DNA of 64,000 nucleotides from Lysobacter sp. HDW10 (GTDB lineage: Bacteria; Pseudomonadota; Gammaproteobacteria; Xanthomonadales; Xanthomonadaceae). This document shows, in pieces, positions 45,251-55,488 of the stretch (the stretch's first letter is position 1; every line of letters begins with the position of its first letter). The translations under genes were made by a program, and so were the position numbers. Location of the stretch: the NCBI RefSeq assembly GCF_011300685.1, contig NZ_CP049864.1, positions 186,001 through 250,000 of the forward strand, given 5' to 3'. The notes under the pieces are model-generated. The model was not told the DNA's origin. It saw only the letters and a list, made by a program, of their open reading frames with translations, and did not search any database.

Positions 45251-47833
45251 TTAGCGTTTGAATACCAAGTTGCCGCCCTCTGCGTCGACCTGAACATGGT
45301 CGCCGCTGCCGAAGTCACCTTTCAAGATCAGTGAGGCAAGCGGATTCTCAATCTGCTGCTGGATCGCGCGCTTCAATGGCCGTGCGCCATATATCGGATC
45401 GAAGCCCACGTCGCCCAACAGATCGAACGCCTTGTCGCTCAAGGTGATGGAAATACCGCGTTCGGCCAAACGCTTTTCCAAGCCACGGAGTTGGATGCGC
45501 GCAATCGATTTGATTTCCGTCTTGCTCAGCGGATGGAACACGACAATGTCGTCCAATCGATTGATGAACTCCGGCCTGAAATGCGCTTGCACCACACCCA
45601 TGACCGCCGCCTTCATTTGCACATAGGCTTCGGGTGAGTCATCGCCGGACAACTCCTGAATTTGGTGCGAGCCCAAGTTCGACGTCATTACTATGACCGT
45701 GTTGCGGAAGTCGACCGTGCGGCCCTGCCCGTCCGTCAGACGGCCGTCGTCGAGCACTTGCAAGAGGATGTTAAAGACATCCGGATGCGCCTTCTCGACT
45801 TCGTCCAACAAGATCACGCTATACGGGCGACGACGCACCGCTTCGGTTAAGTAGCCACCTTCTTCATAGCCGACATAGCCCGGCGGCGCGCCAATCAGAC
45901 GCGACACACTGTGCTTTTCCATGAACTCGCTCATGTCGATGCGCACCATGGCATCGGGCGAGTCAAACAAGAAGCCGGCCAATGCCTTGGTCAGCTCGGT
46001 TTTGCCAACGCCTGTCGGACCTAAGAACAGGAACGAACCTGCGGGTCGCTGAGGATCTGACAAGCCCGCGCGCGAACGTCGTACGGCATCGCTGACGACC
46101 TTGATTGCTTCCTCTTGACCGACCACTTGTGTATGCAGATGTTCTTCCATCCGCAGCAACTTCTCGCGCTCACCTTCGAGCATCTTGCTGACAGGAATCC
46201 CGGTCCAACGCGCGACCACTTCTGCAATTTCTTCAGCAGTCACTTTGTCTTGCAAGAGTTTGAAGCCACTGGTTTCGACTTCTTGCGCCGCTTTCAGCTG
46301 CTGCTCAAGGCCCGGCAGTGTGCCGTATTGGATTTCGCTCATGCGCGCAAAATCCTGCGTGCGCTGTGCCGACTCCAATTGGGCTTTCGCTTCTTCGATC
46401 TGTTCCTTGATCTTGGTGGCGCCTTGCACCATCGCCTTCTCGGCCTTCCAGACTTCATTCAAATCGTCGAACTCGCGCTCCAAGACGCTGATGTCCGCCT
46501 CCAAATCCGCCAAACGCTGCTTGGATGCATCGTCCTTTTCTTTCTTGAGTGCTTCGCGTTGGATCTTCAGTTGAATGAGGCGACGCTCTTTGCGATCCAA
46601 CTCTTCCGGCTTCGAATCAATCTCCATACGAATGCGCGATGCAGCTTCATCCATTAGATCGATAGCTTTGTCTGGCAGCTTGCGGTCTGCGATATAGCGA
46701 TTCGACAAAGTCGCTGCGGCCACAATTGCGGGGTCGGTGATTTCAACACCGTGGTGAACTGCATATTTCTCTTTAAGTCCGCGCAGAATGGCGATGGTGT
46801 CTTCAACCGAGGGCTCACCCACAAACACTTTCTGGAACCGACGCTCGAGTGCTGCGTCTTTTTCTATGTACTGGCGATACTCATCGAGCGTGGTCGCACC
46901 GATGCAATGCAATTCGCCACGCGCAAGCGCAGGCTTCAGCATATTGCCGGCGTCCATGGCACCGTCGCCTTTGCCCGCGCCGACCATGGTGTGCAATTCA
47001 TCAATGAAGAGAATGATTTGCCCTTCATTCTTTGACAGATCATTCAGCACGCCTTTCAAGCGTTCTTCGAACTCGCCGCGGAATTTCGCACCCGCAATGA
47101 GCGCGCCCATATCGAGCGAGAGCACGCGCTTGCCGCGCAAACCCTCCGGCACCTCGCCGTTGACGATGCGCTGCGCAAGCCCCTCGACAATGGCGGTCTT
47201 ACCCACGCCCGGCTCACCGATCAACACCGGGTTGTTCTTCGTACGACGCTGCAACACTTGAATGCACCGACGAATTTCCTCGTCGCGGCCGATCACGGGA
47301 TCTAGCTTGCCCTTCTCGTGACGCGCGGTCAGGTCGATCGTGTATTTCTCAAGCGCCTGGCGCTGCTCTTCTGCATTTTCGTCTTGCACTTTTTCGCCTC
47401 CACGCATTTTTTCAATAGCCGCCTCAAGTCTTGCGCGATCTGCGCCGGCAGCCTTCAGTGCACGACCTGCTGCACCGCCTTCTTCAACACATGCCAACAA
47501 GAAGAGCTCGCTAGCGATAAACGCATCGCCGCGTTGCTGCGCCAGTTTGTCGGTCAGATTCAGCACACGCGACAACTCATTGCTCACACTCATTTGGCCA
47601 CCCTGCCCGCTCACCTTGGGCAAGGCATCCAGCGCCTCAGTCAAGCGCTCACGCAGCACGGGTACATTGACGCCGGCCTGCGACAACAAGGGCTTGGTAC
47701 CGCCCCCTGATTCGTCCAATAAGGCAAGCAGAACGTGCGCGGGTTCGATCATTGAATGATCGCGGCCGACTGCCATTGATTGCGCCTCCGACAGTGCCTG
47801 TTGGAAGCGGCTTGTAAGTTTGTCCATTCGCAT
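45251..47833 (-). CDS. clpB: Protein disaggregase ClpB
   Basis: ClpB extracts proteins from aggregates with DnaK. The 860-residue protein has the N-terminal double-repeat domain (about 1-145), NBD1 with GEPGVGKT, the coiled-coil M-domain (about 410-530) and NBD2 with GPTGVGKT and the C-terminal D2 small domain ([36 protein letters not shown]). The start at [14 protein letters not shown] (47833) is the family-typical N-terminus; the longer frame adds 30 unrelated residues. A heat-shock-type promoter candidate lies upstream. Confidence 0.97.
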   Translation of the reverse strand: MRMDKLTSRFQQALSEAQSMAVGRDHSMIEPAHVLLALLDESGGGTKPLLSQAGVNVPVLRERLTEALDALPKVSGQGGQMSVSNELSRVLNLTDKLAQQRGDAFIASELFLLACVEEGGAAGRALKAAGADRARLEAAIEKMRGGEKVQDENAEEQRQALEKYTIDLTARHEKGKLDPVIGRDEEIRRCIQVLQRRTKNNPVLIGEPGVGKTAIVEGLAQRIVNGEVPEGLRGKRVLSLDMGALIAGAKFRGEFEERLKGVLNDLSKNEGQIILFIDELHTMVGAGKGDGAMDAGNMLKPALARGELHCIGATTLDEYRQYIEKDAALERRFQKVFVGEPSVEDTIAILRGLKEKYAVHHGVEITDPAIVAAATLSNRYIADRKLPDKAIDLMDEAASRIRMEIDSKPEELDRKERRLIQLKIQREALKKEKDDASKQRLADLEADISVLEREFDDLNEVWKAEKAMVQGATKIKEQIEEAKAQLESAQRTQDFARMSEIQYGTLPGLEQQLKAAQEVETSGFKLLQDKVTAEEIAEVVARWTGIPVSKMLEGEREKLLRMEEHLHTQVVGQEEAIKVVSDAVRRSRAGLSDPQRPAGSFLFLGPTGVGKTELTKALAGFLFDSPDAMVRIDMSEFMEKHSVSRLIGAPPGYVGYEEGGYLTEAVRRRPYSVILLDEVEKAHPDVFNILLQVLDDGRLTDGQGRTVDFRNTVIVMTSNLGSHQIQELSGDDSPEAYVQMKAAVMGVVQAHFRPEFINRLDDIVVFHPLSKTEIKSIARIQLRGLEKRLAERGISITLSDKAFDLLGDVGFDPIYGARPLKRAIQQQIENPLASLILKGDFGSGDHVQVDAEGGNLVFKR

Positions 47834-47879
47834 GGCGTGCACCTGGGTATCTGGCGGCTTGCGTGCCGCGATGCCATGG

Positions 47880-47908
47880 ATATGGTGGCAAACCGGGGTG
47901 AGTTCAAC
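47880..47908 (-). promoter_or_regulatory. Candidate sigma-32 promoter of clpB
   Basis: On the minus strand GTTGAA (-35) and CCACCATAT (-10) are 14 bases apart, resembling the heat-shock consensus CTTGAA-N11-15-CCCCATNT. The expected start is about 40 nt before the clpB ATG. One -35 and one or two -10 positions deviate. Confidence 0.45.
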
Positions 47909-47969
47909 GTCAAAAACGTTCAAAATGACCCGAATTCAACATTTTGTTAATCAGGCAACGGAATAGCCA

Positions 47970-49106
47970 GTGACCTCATCTCCTACGCGCGTTGTCGTGC
48001 TCGGCGGCTACGGATTGTTTGGCCAACGTATCTCGGCGCGCTTGGCGAAAGATCCTTCATTTCATGTGTCTGTGGCTGGACGGCATCCCGACAAAGCGAA
48101 TGATTTGATTCGCACGCTCGATGAAGACGCACGCAGTCGCTGCGCATCCGTGGCCATTGATACGCATGCCAGTGACTTTCCAGCGCGTCTGGCGGCCCTG
48201 TCGCCCCACATCGTGATCGACACAGCGGGGCCCTTTCAAGCACGCGACCTGCGTGTTCCGCACGCGGCACTGCAGGCGGGTGCGCACTGCATTGATCTGG
48301 CCGATGGCCGGGACTATGTGGCTCGAATTCAAACATTGGACGACTTGGCCAAGGCCAAAGGTTTGCGCGTGATCAGCGGCGCGAGCAGTGTGCCGGGGCT
48401 TTCCGCGGCTGTCATTGCTGCGCTGGCGCCGTCGTTTGAAAGACTCGATTCGGTCAACGTGGGCATCTCGCCGGGCAATCACACGCCTAGAGGACTCGCC
48501 ACCACAGAAGCGATTCTGAGCTATGTCGGCAAGCCGTTTTCAATCTTGGAAGCCGGTACGTCGACTACCGTCCACGGATGGCAATCCTTGCGCAAGGTCG
48601 ACTTTGAAGGTGTCGGGCGCAGGTGGTTTGCGCGTTGCGAAGTCCCTGACCTGGATGTGTTGCCGGCCCTCTACCCGAGCTTGAAGAATTGCGATTTTCG
48701 AGCCGGCTTAGAACTGCATCGAATGCATTTTGGTTTATGGCTTGCCAGCTGGGTGGTTCGCGCGGGACTAATGCCTTCATTGGCGACCTTCGCAAAACCC
48801 TTGCTTAGAATCAGCGAACTTTGGCAAACGTCGGGCAGTGACACCGGAGTGATGCACATAGATCTGAAGGGCACGGACGCGCAAGGAAACGCTAATGGCA
48901 TGCGCTGGGAAATCATTGCACGTCAGGGAGATGGTCCGGAGATTCCTGCAACGCCCGCCGTTGTTTTGGCGCAGAAGCTTGCGCGCGGGGACATCAAAGG
49001 CGGTGGTGCATCCGCCTGCGCGAATTTGTTCGACTTGGCGTCGCTTCTGTCGTCACTTGCGCCCTTCAAAATTGAAACGCGGACAACGCAGCTGACGGAT
49101 CTGTAA
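47970..49106 (+). CDS. Saccharopine dehydrogenase NADP-binding domain protein
   Basis: A 378-residue protein with an N-terminal Rossmann motif VVVLGGYGLFGQRISARLAKDP and the family stretches TAGPFQARDLRVPHAALQAGAHCIDLADGRDYV and GASSVPGLSAAVIAAL. This belongs to the saccharopine-dehydrogenase-like superfamily, in which many members are of unknown reaction. The neighbouring DUF393 and DUF4166 genes are the usual company of such proteins, although here they lie on the opposite strand. It is convergent with the DUF393 gene. Confidence 0.82.
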   Translation: MTSSPTRVVVLGGYGLFGQRISARLAKDPSFHVSVAGRHPDKANDLIRTLDEDARSRCASVAIDTHASDFPARLAALSPHIVIDTAGPFQARDLRVPHAALQAGAHCIDLADGRDYVARIQTLDDLAKAKGLRVISGASSVPGLSAAVIAALAPSFERLDSVNVGISPGNHTPRGLATTEAILSYVGKPFSILEAGTSTTVHGWQSLRKVDFEGVGRRWFARCEVPDLDVLPALYPSLKNCDFRAGLELHRMHFGLWLASWVVRAGLMPSLATFAKPLLRISELWQTSGSDTGVMHIDLKGTDAQGNANGMRWEIIARQGDGPEIPATPAVVLAQKLARGDIKGGGASACANLFDLASLLSSLAPFKIETRTTQLTDL

Positions 49107-49109
49107 GTT

Positions 49110-49505
49110 TTAAAGGAATCGATCTGCAACGTCTGCTGCAGGCACGAGACAAGCTTCATGTTTACCGAAGAGGCGATAGCGATTTCGTGCAAGTGCGCGA
49201 TAGGCGCGGTCACGCAGCGCATTTGGGACAACTTTGAAAATCACAGCGAGCGACCACACACCGCCAAGCGATTGCAGCACGCGAATGATCGCATTGGAAT
49301 CTGAATAAGGAAGCCCTGCTTCCAAGAGTAAGAAAGACACGGGGTCGTCCGGGTCCGAGCCGTTATCAGCCAAAAGCGTCCGGCCAACCTCACTTTGCAT
49401 AGAAGCAAATTTGTAGCGATTCGCTCTGTCTTTAGACAATAGAAATCGCACCCATCCGTTGCACAGTACGCAGACACCATCAAAAACGATGACGGAATGC
49501 GTCAT
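49110..49505 (-). CDS. DUF393 (DCC family) thiol-disulfide oxidoreductase-like protein
   Basis: A 131-residue protein beginning MTHSVIVFDGVCVLCNGWVRFLLS, the FDGxCxLCN signature of the DCC family with Cys12 and Cys15 in a CxxC arrangement. The family is thioredoxin-fold-like and its members are thought to be oxidoreductases without a defined partner. The start at 49505 overlaps the upstream DUF4166 gene by 4 bp. It is the last gene of the chain rluD-pgeF-DUF4166-DUF393. Confidence 0.85.
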   Translation of the reverse strand: MTHSVIVFDGVCVLCNGWVRFLLSKDRANRYKFASMQSEVGRTLLADNGSDPDDPVSFLLLEAGLPYSDSNAIIRVLQSLGGVWSLAVIFKVVPNALRDRAYRALARNRYRLFGKHEACLVPAADVADRFL

Positions 49506-50032
49506 GCGCGTTCCAACCATCCTTCATAGCGCACCAAACGCCCAACAATCGGCAACTGCGCATCCACGCAAAAGTGATAGCGCTCATCTTGCTCGGATTC
49601 GGTGCAACGCACGTGCTCAAGCCATGACTTTGGCAAAGGCAGGACGCCGAACACGCGTGCGCTGCGACCCACCCAATGCAGTTCTTTGCCCACGCGATAC
49701 AGGTAGAAGCGAAACGAAATCATGCCCATGCGTTCGAACAGCATGCCCTCCTTCAACTTCAATGTTGAAACCAAGGGCGCGCCATTGAAATCGCGACGCC
49801 AGACTTCTTTATCGCGTCGCGTGGTGAACCGGACCGTCATCGGCGCATCTTGCATGTCGGGCGCCAAGCGCGCGAATGCGCCGCATAGCCGCGACAACAC
49901 ACCCGTGCCGCGTTCAACGTTGACGCGACCCGTATAGGTAAAGTCACCTTGCTCAATATGCAGCGCCTTCACTGCAGGTGCCAAATGAAAAAAGTCGGCA
50001 CCTAGGATGCGCTGAAACAAAGAAACACTCAT
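49502..50032 (-). CDS. DUF4166 domain protein
   Basis: A 176-residue protein ([26 protein letters not shown]...) of the DUF4166 family, identified by the segment GRVNVERGTGVLSRLCGAFARLAPDM and the WVGRSARVFGVLPLPKSWL portion. Its function is unknown. DUF4166 domains are also found fused behind saccharopine-dehydrogenase-like domains, which matches the gene next door on the opposite strand. It overlaps pgeF and the DUF393 gene by 4 bp each. Confidence 0.8.
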   Translation of the reverse strand: MSVSLFQRILGADFFHLAPAVKALHIEQGDFTYTGRVNVERGTGVLSRLCGAFARLAPDMQDAPMTVRFTTRRDKEVWRRDFNGAPLVSTLKLKEGMLFERMGMISFRFYLYRVGKELHWVGRSARVFGVLPLPKSWLEHVRCTESEQDERYHFCVDAQLPIVGRLVRYEGWLERA

Positions 50033-50778
50033 GGATCCATCCACACCAAGGTCGCCATTCTTCCTGTGCGCGCATCACGACGATGCGAGAAGAAGGCCTC
50101 AGATTCACTGATCGTGCAGCGGTCGCCACCGTAGATCTCGCTCACACCGATGGCGTTCAAGCGCTGCTTGGCAATGCCATAAAGATCAATGCGCCAATGT
50201 CCGGGGCGCGTTTCACGAAAACACGCACTCGCCGCCGCATCAGCGACCAAGAACGCATCGCGCACTTCCTCACCGACTTCATAGATGCACGGCCCCGCAG
50301 CCGGCCCCAACCACGCAACGAGTGCATCTGGTGCCGTCGCCATCGCTTCGACACTGCGCTCCAAGACACCGGCGACCAATCCACGCCAGCCCGCATGTGC
50401 CACGGCCACTTCCTGTCCGTTTTTCGCCACCAGCGCGACTGGCAAACAGTCTGCCGTCAACACGCTTAAGACCACACCACGCACTGAAGTCACCGCAGCA
50501 TCCGCCACCTGCTCTGCCGCATCGACGTCTGCAACGGCTGAGAATCGATGCACATCGGTGCCATGGACCTGGTTCAGCCAATGCGGCAGCGATGGCAAAT
50601 GCAATGCGTCTGCCAACGCTTGGCGATTACGCTGCACAACGGCTGCTTCATCGCCACTGCGCAAGCCGAGATTAAATTCGTTGAAAGGCGATGCCGATTC
50701 ACCCAAGCCATGGCGCACCGTGGTGACAACGTGCACACCTTGCGGCAAGGTCAAGGCCGGCTCGATCCATGCACTCAT
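50029..50778 (-). CDS. pgeF: Purine nucleoside phosphorylase-like protein PgeF (YfiH)
   Basis: A 249-residue YfiH/laccase-domain protein. The zinc-binding and active-site motifs are [16 protein letters not shown] (Cys), [18 protein letters not shown] (His) and the C-terminal [15 protein letters not shown]. Members act on purine nucleosides or were reported to edit peptidoglycan precursors (PgeF). Former naming as polyphenol oxidase is doubtful. The start at 50778 (MSAWIEP) overlaps rluD by 4 bp. Confidence 0.88.
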   Translation of the reverse strand: MSAWIEPALTLPQGVHVVTTVRHGLGESASPFNEFNLGLRSGDEAAVVQRNRQALADALHLPSLPHWLNQVHGTDVHRFSAVADVDAAEQVADAAVTSVRGVVLSVLTADCLPVALVAKNGQEVAVAHAGWRGLVAGVLERSVEAMATAPDALVAWLGPAAGPCIYEVGEEVRDAFLVADAAASACFRETRPGHWRIDLYGIAKQRLNAIGVSEIYGGDRCTISESEAFFSHRRDARTGRMATLVWMDP

Positions 50779-51785
50779 CGGCGGCAATCGCGCGCTTCGA
50801 ATTCTTCGGTGTCATCACGCAAGGCCGCAATGAGCGCCTTCATGTCTTCAGGGACCGGTGCTTCACATCGAATCTCACCGCCGTGTACGGGATGCTCAAA
50901 CGCCAATACTTCCGCATGCAATGCTTGACGTTTGAAGCCGCGCAGTTGCGCCACCAAGTCATCCGTCGCGTTTTTCGGTAATCGCAAGGCACTGCCATAC
51001 AAGGGGTCACCCACAATCGGATGACGCGCGAATTGCATGTGCACACGAATTTGGTGCGTGCGCCCTGTTTCCAATCTGCATTCAAGAAGCGTATGCGCGC
51101 GGAAGCGCTCGCGCAGGCGATAGTGCGTGACGGCATGACGGCCATCTTCGCGCACGGTCATGCGCAAGCGATCGCGCGGGTGTCGGTCTATCGGAGCGTC
51201 CGCCGTGCCACCCGATACCAATGCCCCGACCACGACCGCCAAGTACTGACGGTGTACATCACGCGCGGCAAGCATCTCTACCAGCTTGTTCAACGCGGGC
51301 ATCGACCGCGCGACGACCATCACACCCGAGGTGTCTTTATCTAATCGATGCACAATGCCCGCGCGGGGTAATTGCGCCAGCGTCGGATCACGGAAAAGCA
51401 AGGCATTGACCAAGGTGCCATCCGGATTGCCCGCACCGGGGTGCACGACCAAGCCTGCAGGCTTGTTCACCACGAAAAGGTCAGCATCCTCGTACAGCAC
51501 ATCAATCGGGATGTCTTGCGGCAAGGCATGGGTCTGGGTGTCCAGCTGGACTTCCAGCACCAAGGACTCGCCCCCGGTCAGCGTATCTCTTGGCCGCGCA
51601 GTCGTACCGTTGACCGTCAGGCGGCCTGATTTGATCCAATCAGACAGCTTGGAGCGGGAAAAGTCCGGAAACAGCGTCGCCGCAATGACATCCAGCCGAC
51701 TGCCAGCAAGGCTGAGTGGCACCGTGGCCGTTTGCGTGCTCGCAGTCGCATCGACCGAGTCCGTTTCATTTTCTGGGTCATGCAT
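50775..51785 (-). CDS. rluD: 23S rRNA pseudouridine synthase RluD
   Basis: RluD makes pseudouridines 1911, 1915 and 1917 in helix 69 of 23S rRNA. The 336-residue protein has an N-terminal S4 domain ([15 protein letters not shown]) and the RluA-family catalytic core with Asp in [17 protein letters not shown], plus [17 protein letters not shown]. It is transcribed divergently from bamD across 105 bp, a conserved arrangement in gammaproteobacteria. Confidence 0.95.
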   Translation of the reverse strand: MHDPENETDSVDATASTQTATVPLSLAGSRLDVIAATLFPDFSRSKLSDWIKSGRLTVNGTTARPRDTLTGGESLVLEVQLDTQTHALPQDIPIDVLYEDADLFVVNKPAGLVVHPGAGNPDGTLVNALLFRDPTLAQLPRAGIVHRLDKDTSGVMVVARSMPALNKLVEMLAARDVHRQYLAVVVGALVSGGTADAPIDRHPRDRLRMTVREDGRHAVTHYRLRERFRAHTLLECRLETGRTHQIRVHMQFARHPIVGDPLYGSALRLPKNATDDLVAQLRGFKRQALHAEVLAFEHPVHGGEIRCEAPVPEDMKALIAALRDDTEEFEARDCRR

Positions 51786-51890
51786 CCGCTGCGAGTCCTG
51801 TACTTAACCAAGTATTCATTCGGAGAAGGGATCGTTCCCCCCGCCTGCGGTATTATCGCCTTTTCCGTATTCACGGCGTCGCAGGCCCTC

Positions 51891-52811
51891 ATGAACTCAG
51901 GCAACATCGAATTCGCAACCAAGCGCGTCGTCCGCGCAGTCCTCCTTTCTGCAGCTCTGGTAGTGGTAGCAACCGGCTGTACGACGATGAAGGGCTTGTT
52001 CGGCCGGAAGCAAACAAAAGAAGACAATCGTCCCGTCGCCATGTTGTATGACAAAGCGCACGACGCGGTCGTGAGGGGCAACTACGGCACTGCCGAAGAA
52101 GATTTCAAGACTTTGTTGGCGCAATATCCGTACGGCCCATACGCCGAGCAGTCGCTCATGGAAATGGCGTACGCGCAACACAAGGGCAATAACAACGACG
52201 ACGCGATCTCTTCGATCGACCGTTTCTTGCGTACCTACCCGACCAATGCCAACGTGCCCTACATGTACTACTTGCGCGGTTTGTCCAACCAATCGCGCAA
52301 TACCGTATTTATGGCGCGCATTTTCGACATCGATATGTCGTCGCGTGACCTGGCAGCGCCGCGTCAGGCCTACAACGATTTCGGTATTGTGCTCGACAAA
52401 TATCCGAAGAGTCGATATGCCGAAGATGCGCGTGCACGTCGCGCCTATTTGAATAACCAATTCTCGCGCTACGAGTTGGGCACGGCTGTGCATTATTTGC
52501 GCAATGATGCCTATGTCGCGGCCGTCAACCGAGCGAAGTACTTGCTCGAAACCTATCCTGAAACCGAATATCGCAACGACGCAGTGGCTGTCATGGCTGA
52601 AGCCTATACGCGTCTCGGTAATACGCAATTGGCCGCAGACGCCAAGCGTGTGCTTGAAGCCAACGACCCCAATCACCCCTGGCTGAAGGGCACCTGGCCG
52701 CGCGGTGATTCGTTCCTTCGTCGTTTGAATCCATTTGCTCGCGGCAGCGCAGTCACCGTTGAACACGTGCCGCCGCCGATGCAAGCACCGGCACCGGCGC
52801 CGGCGCAATAG
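51891..52811 (+). CDS. bamD: Outer-membrane assembly lipoprotein BamD
   Basis: BamD is the essential lipoprotein of the BAM complex that folds outer-membrane proteins. The 306-residue protein has a lipoprotein signal (VLLSAALVVVATGC, lipid-modified Cys near residue 30) followed by five TPR repeats (about 50-260; for example YDKAHDAVVRGNYGTAEEDFKTLLAQYPYGPYAEQS). A Pro/Ala-rich C-terminal tail is extra. ATG 51891 is chosen because it gives the signal peptide; a TATTAT box lies about 40 bp upstream. Confidence 0.95.
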   Translation: MNSGNIEFATKRVVRAVLLSAALVVVATGCTTMKGLFGRKQTKEDNRPVAMLYDKAHDAVVRGNYGTAEEDFKTLLAQYPYGPYAEQSLMEMAYAQHKGNNNDDAISSIDRFLRTYPTNANVPYMYYLRGLSNQSRNTVFMARIFDIDMSSRDLAAPRQAYNDFGIVLDKYPKSRYAEDARARRAYLNNQFSRYELGTAVHYLRNDAYVAAVNRAKYLLETYPETEYRNDAVAVMAEAYTRLGNTQLAADAKRVLEANDPNHPWLKGTWPRGDSFLRRLNPFARGSAVTVEHVPPPMQAPAPAPAQ

Positions 52812-52826
52812 TTCGCCCTTAGTGGA

Positions 52827-54464
52827 CTACCCTCGGTATCCGTTAGTAATCGGATACCGACGTTCGCGCCCAAATGCACGCCGCGAGACTTTGGGTCCTG
52901 GCGCTGCTTGATGGCGCTTCCATTCGGCAATGCGCACCAATTTGACGATGCGATCGACGACGTCAGCGCTATAGCCTGCCGCCACGATCTCATCGCGTGA
53001 GTGTTCTTGATCAACGTAGCGCATGAGGATGCCGTCAAGAACGTCATAGGGCGGCAGCGAATCTTGGTCTTTTTGGTTGTCGCGTAGTTCTGCCGTCGGC
53101 GGACGATCGATGACGGCTGTCGGAATCACCTCACCGGTACCGACGGTATTACGCCAACGCGAAAGTGCGAACACTTCCGATTTATAGAGATCTTTGAGCG
53201 GTGCATAGCCGCCGCACATATCGCCATAAATCGTTGCATAGCCCACGGCATACTCGCTCTTGTTGCCTGTCGTCAGCAGCAAGCCACCCAACTTATTTGA
53301 AAGCGCCATCATCATGGCGCCACGAATCCTGGACTGCAGATTTTCTTCGGTCACGTCCACCGGATGATCGGCGAAGGTGTCAGCCAAGGTCTCGAGATAG
53401 GCTTGAAAGGGCTTCTCGATGGGCAGTGCCAACAGGCGTACACCCAAGACATCGCACTGCGCTTGCGCCAAGTCGTTGCTGAGATCGGCCGTATAGCGTG
53501 AGGGCATACGCACCGCTGTGACATGTTCCGGGCCCAAAGCATCCACAGCCAATGACAGCACCATCGAAGAATCGATGCCACCTGACAGGCCTAGCCAAAC
53601 TTGCTTGAAACCGTTCTTGCCGCAGTAGTCGCGAATGCCACGCACGATGGCACGCCACGCCAAACCATCTCGCGATTCGTCCTCATCGCTTTGCCAAAGC
53701 ACAGGATGGAACCGACGCGCGTCAGCGTCATAGTCGACCACCAACCACTGATCAGAAAATGCTTTTGCGGCGAGTGATGCCGTGCCATCCGCATCAACGA
53801 CGACAGACGCGCCATCAAACACCAATGCATCTTGCCCGCCCACCAAATTGAGATAGGCGACGCCAACGCCCGTCTCGCGCGCGCGTTGCGCAAGCAGCGC
53901 ATCACGCTGCGCATGTTTGTCGCGTTCAAATGGCGATGCATTGGGCACCAAGACACAGCACGCTCCCGCTTTGACCGTGCTGGCAATCGGTTCTGCAAAC
54001 CACAAATCCTCGCAGATCAGCAGACCGACTTGCGTTCCATTGACTTCAAATACGCAATCGTCTCTATCGGGATCCACTTCGAAATAGCGACGCTCATCGA
54101 ACACCGCGTAGTTGGGTAATTCGCGCTTGCGATATGTTTGCGCAATCTCACCATCGCGCAATACACTCGCCGCGTTGTATACCACCGCACCTACGGCTTG
54201 CGGCCAACCGACCACCGCCACGATGCCCTGCACGGATGCTGCAATGTCTCGCAGTGCATCCGCACAGTCTTGCAAAAATCGCGGGCGGTACAACAAGTCT
54301 TCCGGCGGGTAACCACTGACCGCGAGTTCGGGAAACAACACCACATCGGCCGCATGCAGGTCTCGTGCCTCCGTCACCCAACGCTTGATGCGTTCTGTAT
54401 TGCCGGCGATATCGCCGACGGGACAATCAAACTGCGCCAGCGCAATGCGTAAGGGTTTCGACAT
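52827..54464 (-). CDS. nadE: Glutamine-dependent NAD+ synthetase
   Basis: NadE makes NAD from deamido-NAD, ATP and glutamine. The 545-residue protein is the fused type: N-terminal nitrilase-like glutaminase (about 1-260, with Glu in PELAVSGYPPEDLL and the nucleophilic Cys in GLLICEDLW) and C-terminal ATP-pyrophosphatase domain with LGLSGGIDSSMVL near residue 290 and TTGNKSEYAVGY. It is convergent with bamD; a perfect 28-nt hairpin overlaps its last codons. Confidence 0.95.
   Translation of the reverse strand: MSKPLRIALAQFDCPVGDIAGNTERIKRWVTEARDLHAADVVLFPELAVSGYPPEDLLYRPRFLQDCADALRDIAASVQGIVAVVGWPQAVGAVVYNAASVLRDGEIAQTYRKRELPNYAVFDERRYFEVDPDRDDCVFEVNGTQVGLLICEDLWFAEPIASTVKAGACCVLVPNASPFERDKHAQRDALLAQRARETGVGVAYLNLVGGQDALVFDGASVVVDADGTASLAAKAFSDQWLVVDYDADARRFHPVLWQSDEDESRDGLAWRAIVRGIRDYCGKNGFKQVWLGLSGGIDSSMVLSLAVDALGPEHVTAVRMPSRYTADLSNDLAQAQCDVLGVRLLALPIEKPFQAYLETLADTFADHPVDVTEENLQSRIRGAMMMALSNKLGGLLLTTGNKSEYAVGYATIYGDMCGGYAPLKDLYKSEVFALSRWRNTVGTGEVIPTAVIDRPPTAELRDNQKDQDSLPPYDVLDGILMRYVDQEHSRDEIVAAGYSADVVDRIVKLVRIAEWKRHQAAPGPKVSRRAFGRERRYPITNGYRG
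52833..52860. repeat. Perfect hairpin in the 3' end of nadE
   Basis: TCGGTATCCG (52833-52842) and CGGATACCGA (52851-52860) pair perfectly around an 8-base loop. It covers the last ten codons of nadE and lies just past the convergent bamD stop. There is no T tract on either strand, so it is not a classic intrinsic terminator. Confidence 0.7.
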
Positions 54465-54545
54465 GACGCCAATACCTGTAATTCGACTTTCATCCAGAAC
54501 GACTGAATGTGTCGCTTGGCGCGTCTGATGTCAAATCATGCGCCG

Positions 54546-54577
54546 TACAAAACAAACGGGCCCGCAAGCGGGCCCGT
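54546..54577 (-). terminator. Intrinsic terminator after sucD
   Basis: On the minus strand ACGGGCCCGC pairs with GCGGGCCCGT (10 bp) and is followed by TTTGTTTTG. The stem is very GC-rich with a two-base centre, so the top pairs probably open into a loop. It ends the sucCD transcript 36 bp past the sucD stop. Confidence 0.85.
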
Positions 54578-54612
54578 TGAGTGACAACACCAAGCGATGC
54601 TTAGGGCGTCGT

Positions 54613-55488
54613 TTACCTGGCGAGACGCTTGGCAATCGCTGCGCCCAAATCACCAGGTGACTTCACAGTTGTGACACCTGCTTTTTCCATCGCCGCAAAC
54701 TTGCCTTCAGCAGTGCCCGAACCACCCGAAGCAATCGCACCTGCGTGGCCCATGCGCTTGCCCTTCGGTGCTGATGCACCGGCGATGAAGCCGACGACTG
54801 GCTTGGTGACGAACTTGGCGATGTATTCGGCCGCTTCTTCTTCAGCCGAACCGCCGATTTCGCCAACCATGATGATGCCTTCGGTTTGCGGATCTTCTTG
54901 GAACAACTTCAACGCGTCGATGAAGTTGGTGCCGTTGATCGGATCACCACCGATACCGATACAGGTCGACTGACCCAAACCTGCGTCGGTTGTTTGCTTC
55001 ACGGCTTCATAGGTCAAGGTGCCCGAACGCGACACGATGCCCACTTTGCCCGGCATGTGGATATGACCCGGCATGATGCCGATCTTGCATTCGCCAGGCG
55101 TAATCACGCCCGGGCAGTTCGGACCAATCAAGCGTGCATCCGGATACTGCTTCAAGACATTCTTGACGCGCATCATGTCGAGCACCGGAATACCTTCGGT
55201 GATGCACACGATCACTTTGATACCGGCAGCGGCGGCTTCCATGATGGAATCCGCGGCGAACGGCGGCGGCACGTAGATGACCGAAGCATCTGCACCGGTA
55301 GCTGCAACGGCATCCGCCATCGAGTTGAACACCGGCAAGCCGAGATGTTCAGTGCCACCCTTACCCGGAGTCACGCCACCGACGACTTTGGTGCCGTAGT
55401 CGAGCATTTGTTGCGCGTGGAAAGTGCCTTGCGAGCCAGTGAAACCTTGCACCAGCACTTTCGTATTCTTGTTAATCAGAACAGCCAT
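54613..55488 (-). CDS. sucD: Succinate-CoA ligase alpha subunit
   Basis: SucD is the CoA-binding, histidine-phosphorylated subunit of succinyl-CoA synthetase in the TCA cycle. The 291-residue protein begins [29 protein letters not shown] and carries the phosphohistidine region [22 protein letters not shown]. Its ATG shares a base with the sucC stop, ensuring stoichiometric expression. Length is normal. Confidence 0.97.
   Translation of the reverse strand: MAVLINKNTKVLVQGFTGSQGTFHAQQMLDYGTKVVGGVTPGKGGTEHLGLPVFNSMADAVAATGADASVIYVPPPFAADSIMEAAAAGIKVIVCITEGIPVLDMMRVKNVLKQYPDARLIGPNCPGVITPGECKIGIMPGHIHMPGKVGIVSRSGTLTYEAVKQTTDAGLGQSTCIGIGGDPINGTNFIDALKLFQEDPQTEGIIMVGEIGGSAEEEAAEYIAKFVTKPVVGFIAGASAPKGKRMGHAGAIASGGSGTAEGKFAAMEKAGVTTVKSPGDLGAAIAKRLAR

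Noticed and set aside
49110-49505. Reading DUF393 as a thioredoxin with assigned function
   Set aside because: Only the CxxC family signature is visible; substrate and partner cannot be deduced.
51897-52808. 303-codon minus-strand reading frame
   Set aside because: Exact antisense of bamD, which has a lipobox and TPR repeats.
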